Positions 13,880 through 21,456 of a DNA stretch of 21,788 nucleotides are shown one piece after another. Location of the stretch: positions 1-21,788 of the forward strand of contig CAYNFH010000103.1 of NCBI GenBank assembly GCA_964396385.1, given 5' to 3'. The notes beneath the pieces are model-generated. The model was not told the origin of the DNA, ran no database searches, and was given only the letters and a program-made list of their open reading frames with translations. The translations under genes and the position numbers were made by a program. How positions within the stretch are numbered: position 1 is the first letter of the stretch; each line of letters begins with the position of its first letter. Origin of the DNA: CAYNFH01 sp964396385. GTDB taxonomy: Bacteria; Armatimonadota; Chthonomonadetes; Chthonomonadales; CAJBBX01.

Positions 13880-15541
13880 TTAGAGCAGATGGCGCTCCAG
13901 GTACTCCCGGTAGAGCCGGCAGCGGACGTGCGCCTCGCGCGGACCTTCACCCCCGACGACGCCCGCGCTACGCAGGCGGTAGAAGCTCGCGGTATCGGCC
14001 GAGGATTGACCCCTCAGTAGCCCGCGCAGCGCCTCCGCCAGCGAGGGGTCCTGCGCCAGGAGAAGCACGATTCGGCGCAAGTGGTCTCCAAACGGGCCGT
14101 CTTCGCCGCAGGCGGCTGCTTCGAGCCCCCGGATATCGAGACCCTGTGTCACCATCTCCTCGAGCCCACGGCGCACCAGGTAGGGATGGCCGCCCACTAA
14201 GCTCATGTATCGCTCTATCTCTCCACGCCGATGCAAAGGCGCGCCGTACCGGCCGTTCAGGTCCTCGACCTGCTCCTCCGTGAAGTCCGGCAGGCTGAGC
14301 CGCGTGCCCACATTGAAGGGCGACTGGTTGAGGTCCGAGATGAACAGGTGCGCCTCGGTAGCATAAGCGATGGCGAGAGTAAGCCTCCGCCACGGTCCAT
14401 CTGGATTGAGGGAGCGCTCGTTGTGCCAGGAGCGGAAGAGGCCGAACACCTCGCTGCCAAAGGGGCAGGAGAACAGACGGTCCACCTCGTCCAACGCCCA
14501 GACCAGATATGCGGAGGTCTTCTCCAGCGCCTCGCGGCGCAGGAACCGCTCGAAGTTCACGTTCCAGCTCCGGCGCCCGTCCCAGACGGATCCCAGATCC
14601 AGGTCCAGGTTAAGCTGATCCACAATGCTCTCGGCCAGGTGGAAGAAAAGCGTGTCGGCGGACGAGAGCTGCGCTGACGTGAGCTTCTGGAGGTCCGTCG
14701 AGACCACGGCCGCGCCGGATTGGCGGGCACGGTGAAGACCGCGCGCCAGGAGGGACGTCTTTCCGATCTGTCGCGGTCCCTTCACCAGCACAATGCTGTC
14801 CCTGCGCGCGATGGCGGCATCAAACAGGTGGTCTGTTCGGCGCTCGACGTAGAAACGGGAGGAGAGCGGCACAGCGCCTCCCGCCGGCTCGAGGGCCTCG
14901 GAAATGTCCGGACTGGTTCCCTCATCCGGGGCCGTATAGATGGCTGGCGCGATGGTCATGCGTGAGGGCCGGAGGGGATTCCCGGACTGCTCGCTGACCA
15001 GATTGTAGAGATGAAGGCGCACTCCATGCTTAACCTCGCACTCACCCAGGTCGTGCAGCGCCGCGGACCAGCCTGCAAACTGTCCAAGGAACTCCGCGCC
15101 GCTGTGAGAGACCAGGATATGGCCGGCATCGCCGCAGTCCATAACGCGCTGCGCCATATTGATGCCGCTGCCGGCAACGTTGTCCCGCCCATTGATATCC
15201 TGCTCCCGGGAGACCGGCCCGCTGTGGATGCCCATGCGCAGCCGCAGCCCCTTGAAGCGGGGCAGCGCCCTGGCGACCTCCAGTCCGCACTGCGCGGGCG
15301 CGAGCGGATCGCGGAAGAAGACCAGCGCCATGCCGTCGCCGGTATCCAGGCACAGCAGCTCACCGCATGCCGAGGCGCGCCTGAACTCCGGGGCGTCGTG
15401 GACCACGCGCCGGAGCTCCCGGACGGCCCGGGCCTGATCCTCCATGCAGAGTTGAGAAAACCCTACCAGATCCATGAAAAGGATGTGGGCAATCTCCGTC
15501 GACAGGCGGTCTGGACGAGCAGCCATGGACATTGCCTTCAT
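13880..15541 (-). CDS. Class III nucleotide cyclase fused to AAA-like ATPase
   Basis: 553 aa. Residues 15-185 are a class III cyclase homology domain: HILFMDLVGFS (metal Asp24), LDTGDGMALVF (Asp69), MGIHSGPV and GSGINMAQRV (Asn128, Arg132, transition-state pair). The usual substrate-selecting Lys just before the GDG motif is not seen, so ATP or GTP preference is open. Residues 225-450 are an AAA-like ATPase: P-loop KGPRQIGKTS (254-263), Walker B YLVWALDEVDRLF (345-357) and the block FGLFRSWHNERSLNPDGPW. The C-terminal 90 residues look like a helical or winged-helix cap. ATG 15541 overlaps the upstream stop (ATGA), so translation is likely coupled; Met4 and Met6 are alternative starts. The cyclase output may be controlled by nucleotide state or assembly of the ATPase. 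Confidence 0.85.
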   Translation of the reverse strand: MKAMSMAARPDRLSTEIAHILFMDLVGFSQLCMEDQARAVRELRRVVHDAPEFRRASACGELLCLDTGDGMALVFFRDPLAPAQCGLEVARALPRFKGLRLRMGIHSGPVSREQDINGRDNVAGSGINMAQRVMDCGDAGHILVSHSGAEFLGQFAGWSAALHDLGECEVKHGVRLHLYNLVSEQSGNPLRPSRMTIAPAIYTAPDEGTSPDISEALEPAGGAVPLSSRFYVERRTDHLFDAAIARRDSIVLVKGPRQIGKTSLLARGLHRARQSGAAVVSTDLQKLTSAQLSSADTLFFHLAESIVDQLNLDLDLGSVWDGRRSWNVNFERFLRREALEKTSAYLVWALDEVDRLFSCPFGSEVFGLFRSWHNERSLNPDGPWRRLTLAIAYATEAHLFISDLNQSPFNVGTRLSLPDFTEEQVEDLNGRYGAPLHRRGEIERYMSLVGGHPYLVRRGLEEMVTQGLDIRGLEAAACGEDGPFGDHLRRIVLLLAQDPSLAEALRGLLRGQSSADTASFYRLRSAGVVGGEGPREAHVRCRLYREYLERHLL

Positions 15542-18500
15542 GGAATCTTCGCCCCGCGTCCAGCGAAGGCGGAGGGGATGTGCGCGACGCGTGCCGGGGG
15601 CGCAGGTAGGTTCCAGTCCAGCCCCATAGCCCGTAGTCGCTCACGTACCAGCCGGAGGTCCCAGAGGTAGATGGGTTGTGTCATGCAGGCAACCGCCAGA
15701 CGGCCGCCGTCCGGGCTGAAGCAGAGAGACGCGACGGCAGATGGGCTGGGCGGCTCCAGCGTCGCCAACTCCTTGAGGGACGGGTATGCAAGCAGCCGGA
15801 CCACGGTCGCGGCCGCAACTGCTACGGTGCGACCGTCCGGAGAGAAGGCCGGCTGGACGGGATAGCGTCCGGCGCCGGGGAGCCGGGGCCCCGGCTCCCA
15901 CGTGCCCATTCTCCAGAACCGGTACTCCGCCTCGGTGCTGGTCACCAGCCAGGTCCCGTCGGGGGAGAACCTCACGGAAGAGTGATCCGGAGTCGGAAGG
16001 TCCTTTACCAGCTTGCCGGTTCGCGCGTTCCACACTTTGGCGCCGGTTGTTTGCCAGGCCCCCGTAGCAGCCCACTCTCCGTCCGGACTCAGGGCTACAT
16101 AGTTCATACCCGGCTGGGCGCCAAGCTGGATGTCGTGGTTGTGACCACTCAAGTCGATCAGGTGGGCATGGCTGAGTCCGTGTACCACGGCCAGGATCGA
16201 GCCGTCTCTGCTGAGGCAGCATTCGCTCCAGTCCACGGGAGGTGGAAACCGGTACGTACGGGGATCACCCACCTGCACACCGTAGGCACCCGGCGCCTTT
16301 NNNNNNNNNNTATGGACCAGCGACGCATGCCTGACGGGCCGGATCCGTAGAGAGTTTGGCCGTCCGGTGAAAAGACGGCGCTGCGCATATTGCCGGATGC
16401 GATGTGTTCAAGCCGCTTTCCTGTCGCGGCGTCCCACAGATCAATCCCTTCCGCGCCGGCAGCGGCCACGAGCCTGCCGTCCGGAGCGAACCTCACCGTG
16501 AAGAGCACCGCGTCCGGCAAGTCGGGCCTGTAGAGCGCCACACACTCGCGCCCGTGGATCACCTGACAGCTCCAAACATCAGAGCCGAGGGCGACCGGTC
16601 CCACAAGAGAATCGTCCGGGCTGAACCGGATCCGGCCCGGAATCGCGATCTCGCTGAAGGTGAGGCATCGTTCCGAAAACGGATCCCAGAGGCGGAGAGT
16701 ATGATCCCAACCCACGCTGGCAAGCAGGTAGCCGGAGCGCTGAAATGCCACGCGAAGCACCTCGTTCTCATGTCCCTTGAGAACCGAGAGCTGTCTGCGG
16801 CTCGGTATGTTCCAGACGGTTATGGCACGGCCGGTTGCCACGGCGAGCAGATCGCCGTCCGAGCTCCAGGCCAGACCCCGTGGGCTCTGCAGGCCGGAGA
16901 TCGTATAGAGCAGCTTGCCCGTTTCCACTTGACGGATCTGGACCTTGCCTCCCTGCAAGTCCGAGACCGCCAGTCGAGCGCCCGTAGGATCGAAGCGGAT
17001 GAATTCCGGCGGCGCGTCTATCGGAATTGACCGGAGCTCTTTGAGCGTCCGCGTGTCCGCGAGGTGCACTGCCCCGTCGGGTCCATGAACCGCCAGGATG
17101 CGCCCATCGGGCGAGAAGTCCGCGACCCGGCCGGGCGCTGTGAGAAGGCAGCTCCGCGTCTCAAGGTCCCAGAGGCGCACAGTTTCATTCCGATACGGAA
17201 CGGCGAGCAGTTTGCCATCCGGGCTGAAAAGACTGGAGAAGAAGCCCTCCACCAGGCTCCCGGTGGCCGGTAGGCGGACCAGCTCCCGGTCGTCCTTCAG
17301 GCTTCGGACAGACACCGCCCCCGACTTGTCGCCGCGGGCATAACGGCGGAAGAGGTTATCGAACGCGATATCGATTGTATCCGGCTTCCACGAGCGCATG
17401 GAGGGTCCACGCATCATGTCCATCGGGAGGGCCATGGCGGCGATGGCCTCGTTTCGGAGCAAGCTCCGGAGCTCGCTGGAGGGATTCAGCCGCACTGCTT
17501 GAGCAAGCAGAGCCAGGCTCCGGAGCCGCAGTCCCGGCCGGCCGCTCCACCGGATGGCATCGGCCTGAGCCAGATAGGACTCTCGCAACTTGGCCACGGC
17601 TTCCCGGCGCGCTTCGACGGCCTTCGCGGCCTCCGCACGAGCGATGGCGGCCTGGTGCAGCGTGCTCTGCTGCTGAACCCGCAGCTCCTTAAGTGCGTTC
17701 TGAGCCCTGCTCTGAGCGTTGGCCGCCCTGGCTGCCGCATCCCGCTCCGCCTTCGCGCTGTTGAGCGCCTTCTGCCCCGCCGCAATCGCCGCCTGGCGTT
17801 GGGCATCGGCGCGGTCGCGCTCCCGTGCGGTGCGGGCGTTGGCCACTTCCAGTCGGGTCGCGGACAGTCGGGCCTCAGCGGAGGCATCCCGGGCGGTGCG
17901 GGTCTCGTCTACTGCTTTGACCACCAGGGCCGCCATGGCGGCCACGATGGCGCCCGCCCAGAGCGACGCGCGCATGAGACCGCGGCGATAGGCCCGCCGC
18001 TGGCGGCGGATCTCTGCGTCCGGCAGGCTCTCTCTGACCCAGGCAAGGTCAAAGACACAGTCATAGATGCGGTTGCGCACCCTGAGCTGGCCGTTGACCA
18101 CGTGGACGGCGCCGGAGAGCAGTAGGACGCTGGCCAGCGGGTTCGTTTCGTCGTACGGCACGCGCCTCCCGTGAAGGATCCGCGAATACAGGTCCAGGAG
18201 ACTCGCCAGGTCCACTTCACTGCGCAGCAGCCTGTCTCGAACGAAGATAAGATTGTCGTCCCGGTCGCGAGCGCCGGGGGAGAGGAAGAGCTCCGAGCAG
18301 AGGGAGTCGACGAAGGGATGAGGGATGAGGGATGAGGGATGCATCCCAGATTCGGCGACGGCCTGACAGAGGCGCTGCGTTAGGTAGGGATGACCCCCGG
18401 TCCAGTAGAGAATACGCTGAAGAAGGCGTTCAGGCGTTCGGGCGTCCAGGTGATTGGCGGCCGTACTGAGCGGCTCTTGACGTTGGGATTCGCTCCCAAT

Positions 18501-19229
18501 CCTCTCGGATTCAGTCCCTGAACGCCTGAACGCCTGAACGCCCAGTCCTTTCGCCAGAGGCGCGGACTCCTCCGATGTGAAGTCGGTCAGCTCGATGCGG
18601 GCGCCGATGTTGAAAGGTGTCGTGCGCGTGTCCCGTATCAGATCCGAAGGCGTAGCGACACCGAGCAGGCAGAAGGTGAGGCGGCGGTACTCTGGGTCCT
18701 CGGACCGCCGGTTGTAGCATTCACGGATTGCCGCGAAGAACTCGTCGGCCGAGAACGGAAGGGAGCGGACGGCGTCGATCTCGTCCACGAATATGACAAT
18801 GGCGCCGGGTATACTGGCGAGCGCCACCTCTCGCAGGGCTTGCATCCACCGTTGGAGCGGGCTCAGGCGGGAGTGCTCAAACCAGAAGTCCTCCAACTCG
18901 TCCTCCAGGTCCAGACTCCGTGCCAGCAGATGCAGAAGGCCATCGTACCACTGCTCTGCCCCCAGGTTCTGTCCCACGGCGGTGAGGTCGAGGTTCGCGA
19001 CGGCGATGCCATCCTCGCGGAGCCGGGCGGCCGTGCGGACCATGAGGGAGCTCTTGCCCATCTGCCGGGAGGTGAGCACGTAGCTGAAGCGGCTTTGACG
19101 CATCGCCTCCAGCAGGTCCGTGTCCGCTTTGCGCTCCACGTAGCAGGCGGCGTTACGCGGGAGCGTGCCTCCCGTTATGTAGAAGGAAGGGGTAGATGGT
19201 TGATGGTTGATGGTTGATGGTGCGGACAT
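15538..19229 (-). CDS. AAA-like ATPase, TM helix, coiled coil, WD40 protein (crosses assembly gap)
   Basis: About 1,230 aa. Residues 17-225 are an AAA-like domain: GGTLPRNAACYVERKAD, P-loop SRQMGKSS (54-61), Walker B AIVIFVDEID (143-152) and TPFNIGARIELTDFT. A winged-helix-like part follows (about 265-400), then one TM helix (about 423-440), an Ala/Arg-rich coiled coil (445-555) and a long run of WD40 blades from about 610 (repeated FSPDG...W/LWD). The 10 N at 16301-16310 break the frame: before the gap it reads GMRRWSI, and after it KAPGAYGVQVGDPRTY in another frame. A real gap of 2 mod 3 bases restores one protein, ending at TGA 15538. Three tandem-repeat tracts are translated (residues 4-13, 229-269, 296-306). 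It probably senses ligands through the propeller and signals by ATP-driven assembly at the membrane. Confidence 0.85.
16301..16310. other. Assembly gap (10 N) breaking the WD40 frame
   Basis: The coding frames on the two sides do not join with exactly 10 bases, so the N count is a placeholder. The real length should be 2 mod 3. Confidence 0.9.
18315..18342. repeat. Translated heptamer repeat GGGATGA x4
   Basis: GGGATGA at 18315, 18322 and 18329 and GGGATGC at 18336. On the coding (-) strand it reads MHPSSLIPHPF at residues 296-306 of the AAA-WD40 protein, between VAESG and VDSLCSELFLSP, a place where I would expect a tight turn in relatives. Confidence 0.85.
18425..18542. repeat. Translated inverted octamer element (GGCGTTCA / TGAACGCC)
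   Basis: Left arm GGCGTTCA, GGCGTTCG, GGCGTCCA (18425-18448). Right arm TGAACGCC three times (18519-18542). The 70 bp between arms are unique. It has the same unit and inverted layout as the intergenic element at 4982-5041, but here it is read in frame as residues 229-269 of the AAA-WD40 protein. Confidence 0.85.
19193..19220. repeat. Translated heptamer repeat TTGATGG at an N-terminus
   Basis: TAGATGG (19193) and TTGATGG (19200, 19207, 19214). On the - strand it gives STINHQPST-type residues 4-13 immediately after the start of the AAA-WD40 protein. Confidence 0.85.
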
Positions 19230-19250
19230 GTAGTATCCAGGCGTTGAGCC

Positions 19251-19278
19251 AATCGAAAATCAATAATCGAAAATCATC
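19251..19278. repeat. Heptamer repeat AATCGAA in an operon spacer
   Basis: AATCGAA, AATCAAT, AATCGAA, AATCATC (four units of 7). It fills half of the 44-bp spacer between the BTAD-AAA and AAA-WD40 genes and runs into the TGA stop of the former. Inverse of the CGATTTT family at 1621-1655. Confidence 0.75.
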
Positions 19279-21097
19279 TCAGCCGCCTCTCCAGGTACCA
19301 CTCGTACACGCGGCACCGGAACAGCGCCTCGTGCTGTGAACGGCCCGTCACAATGCCGGCGCTACGCAGGCGATAGAAGCTGTCCAGGCTGGGGCAGGGC
19401 CCTCCGCTCAGGAGCGCCCCAACGGCTTCGCAAAGCCCGTGATCGTGCGTCACTGCGCTGAGCATACGGCGGAGGTGATCGCCAAACAGCCCCTCTTCGT
19501 CCAGCGCCTCGGCTTCGAGCCGGTCCAGGTCTAGGCTACGTGTTACCATGGTGTGCAGGCCGCGGCGCACGAGGTACGGATTTCCGCCCACGAGTCCCAC
19601 GTATCGGGCAACGTCGGCCGGTTGGCGCAGCGGAGAGCCGTACCGGCGGTTCAACTCCGATACCTCCGCCTCAGTGAAGTCTTCCAACGTGACGCGCGTG
19701 CCCACGTTGAACGGGGACTGGTTCAGATCGGTGATGAAGAGGTGCGCCTCCGTCGCGTACGCGATTGCCAGTGTGAGCTTTCCCCAGGGACCATCGGGGT
19801 TGAGGGAGCGCTCATTGTGCCAGGAGCGGAAGAGGCCGAATACCACGTCGCGATACGGACAGCCGAAGAGCCGGTCCACCTCATCCAGCCCCCAGACGAG
19901 CGCGGTCGACACTCGGCCCAATACCTCGCGTCGGAGGAAGCGCTCAAAGTTCACGTTCCAGCCGCGACTGGGATTCCAGACGCCCTCTGGCGAGATGTCA
20001 AGGTCAAGCTGGTCCACGATCATATCCGCGAACGTGCGGAAGAGCGACTCGGCCGACTCGAGCTGTTCGGGAGTGAGCTTCTGTAGATCCACCAGCGCCA
20101 CCTGCGCCCCACCCTGCCGGGCCTGCTGGAGACCGCGCGCCAGCAGGGAGGTTTTGCCGATAAGCCGGGCCCCCTTTACCAGGACGATGCTGTCTCCTCG
20201 TGCGACGGCGCCGTGGAACTCCGCATCCTGCGGCCGAGCGATGTAGTAAGCCGATCCCAGCGGGACCGCGCCCCCCTCCGGTTCCAGGCACGCCGTCGGA
20301 CCGGCCGGAACTGCTTCCCCGGAGCTCGCGGCCGGGAGCCCTGCCGTTGCGGCCTCCGCCTGGAGGCGCCCGGCGAGGGATCGGGACGTGGCGGAGGGCA
20401 CGATATCCAGCTCCTGCCGGAGCACACGCTCCAGTTCCCGATACTGGCGCAGTGCTTCGGATGTGCGGCCCGCCTGGGAATAGAGGCTCATGAGGTGGCA
20501 GTGAGCATCCTCCCGCAGTGGGTCGGCGGCGACGGTGCGACGTGCGGCTTCGATGGCCCCAGCGATGTCGCCAGCCTCCGCCAGCGAGACCGAGAGGCGG
20601 CTCAATGCGTCGCGATAGAGGTCGGCCAGTCGGTAGCGCTCCGCCTCCAGACAGTCCTCGTAGCAGCCGGGCATCAGATCGCCGCGATACAGCGCTGTAG
20701 CCTTCTGGAGGCGTTCTATTCGACTTTCAGCGTCCGGAACCGCGCCGGCGGATTCCAGGAGGCGCTCGAACTCCCGTACGTCCGTGTCGACCAGGTCCTC
20801 ATTGAACTGGATGTCCGATTTGTTTGTTATTAGCACGGAGCCTTGAGGCGTGCCGGGAGGCTCGAGGACACGCCGGAGCGCCATAAGCGCATGGCGCAGG
20901 CGGTCCCGCGTCGCCTCGAGGTCCTCGTCCGGCCAGAGCAGCTCGGCGAGAACGTCTCGGGGCTGAGGACAGTCCAGCGAGAGCGCGAGGCAGGCGAGCA
21001 GCGCCGCCGTTTTGCGAGTCTCGAAGCGCGTGACTACGAGGTCACCGCACCGCAGTCGGAGCCCGCCAAACAGCTCTATACGCCAACGATGGTCCAT
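19274..21097 (-). CDS. BTAD regulator fused to AAA-like ATPase
   Basis: 607 aa. Residues 1-100 are an OmpR/SARP winged helix (WRIELFGGLRLRCGD...KTAALLACLALS...RDVLAELLWPDED). Residues 105-245 are a BTAD helical repeat (ATALYRGDLMPGCYEDCLEAER...QYRELERVLRQELDIVPS). A 30-residue Ala/Pro linker leads to an AAA-like ATPase with P-loop KGARLIGKTS (308-317), Walker B ALVWGLDEVDRLF and FGLFRSWHNERSLNPDGPW. From about residue 275 to the end it aligns throughout with the cyclase-AAA protein, so one ATPase module has been placed behind two different N-termini. It is the promoter-proximal gene of the operon and probably its ATP-gated activator. Four 11-bp phased repeats and a -10 box lie upstream. The stop is 44 bases before the AAA-WD40 start. 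Confidence 0.87.
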   Translation of the reverse strand: MDHRWRIELFGGLRLRCGDLVVTRFETRKTAALLACLALSLDCPQPRDVLAELLWPDEDLEATRDRLRHALMALRRVLEPPGTPQGSVLITNKSDIQFNEDLVDTDVREFERLLESAGAVPDAESRIERLQKATALYRGDLMPGCYEDCLEAERYRLADLYRDALSRLSVSLAEAGDIAGAIEAARRTVAADPLREDAHCHLMSLYSQAGRTSEALRQYRELERVLRQELDIVPSATSRSLAGRLQAEAATAGLPAASSGEAVPAGPTACLEPEGGAVPLGSAYYIARPQDAEFHGAVARGDSIVLVKGARLIGKTSLLARGLQQARQGGAQVALVDLQKLTPEQLESAESLFRTFADMIVDQLDLDISPEGVWNPSRGWNVNFERFLRREVLGRVSTALVWGLDEVDRLFGCPYRDVVFGLFRSWHNERSLNPDGPWGKLTLAIAYATEAHLFITDLNQSPFNVGTRVTLEDFTEAEVSELNRRYGSPLRQPADVARYVGLVGGNPYLVRRGLHTMVTRSLDLDRLEAEALDEEGLFGDHLRRMLSAVTHDHGLCEAVGALLSGGPCPSLDSFYRLRSAGIVTGRSQHEALFRCRVYEWYLERRLR

Positions 21098-21130
21098 GCG
21101 GAGGCAGTTCCCTTCTCCACAACAGGAGTT

Positions 21131-21195
21131 GGGAGGATACCGAACGCGGGAGGCAGTCCGCCGGTATCCTCCCGTGGCGAGGTACTACCGCCACG
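21131..21195 (-). other. Structured leader: two adjacent hairpins
   Basis: In the RNA of the BTAD-AAA gene, CGTGGCG/CGCCACG (21195-21189 with 21179-21173, 9-nt loop) is followed directly by GGGAGGATACCG/CGGTATCCTCCC (21173-21162 with 21142-21131, 19-nt loop). Both lie between the predicted start site and the ATG. The second stem buries a Shine-Dalgarno-like GGGAGGAT. They could be a leader control element, operator palindromes or a simple RNA stabiliser. Confidence 0.5.
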
Positions 21196-21204
21196 ACTGT
21201 GGGA

Positions 21205-21259
21205 ATTGTACAGGCAGGCCATGAACGCAGCATGATACCAGCATGAAAGATGCATGAAC
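21205..21259 (-). promoter_or_regulatory. SARP-type promoter: four 11-bp phased repeats plus -10
   Basis: On the - strand GTTCATGC, TTTCATGC, TATCATGC and GTTCATGG begin at 21259, 21248, 21237 and 21226, each exactly 11 bp apart. The last is followed by 8 bp and then TACAAT (21210-21205), a good -10 hexamer. No proper -35 exists; the repeats occupy that place. In Streptomyces, SARP/BTAD activators bind such direct repeats, with the 3' copy 8 bp from the -10. The gene downstream encodes a BTAD protein, so autoactivation is the simplest reading. Confidence 0.62.
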
Positions 21260-21360
21260 TCCCCGCCCCGTGCTTGTGGCGGAGGAGTGCGACTGCGCCA
21301 TATCGAATTGCTGCTTTCCGTCTCAGTATCCTTCTGGCCAGTACTTGGCTCGTTATGTGT

Positions 21361-21426
21361 GTAGGGGCGGCGCTGTGTGGCCGCCCGAAACGCCGCCGAC
21401 GGGCGGCCACACAGGGCCGCCCCTAC
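21361..21426. repeat. MITE-like 27-bp inverted repeat
   Basis: Arms 21361-21387 and 21400-21426 match in 26 of 27 bases, with a 12-base loop (21388-21399). They start GTAGGGGCGG and end CCGCCCCTAC. There is no coding capacity, and target duplication is not evident. It stands 30 bp before the ECF sigma factor ATG and could be a non-autonomous mobile element, a REP-like palindrome or an RNA hairpin in the leader. Confidence 0.8.
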
Positions 21427-21456
21427 GTCTACAGATTCTTGCTAACGTTCAAGAGA

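Noticed and set aside
16158..16300. C-terminal tail of the WD40 protein in the frame reached through the N run
   Set aside because: The tail lacks WD40 pattern, while another frame from 16299 down to 15538 continues the propeller perfectly. The N count is arbitrary.
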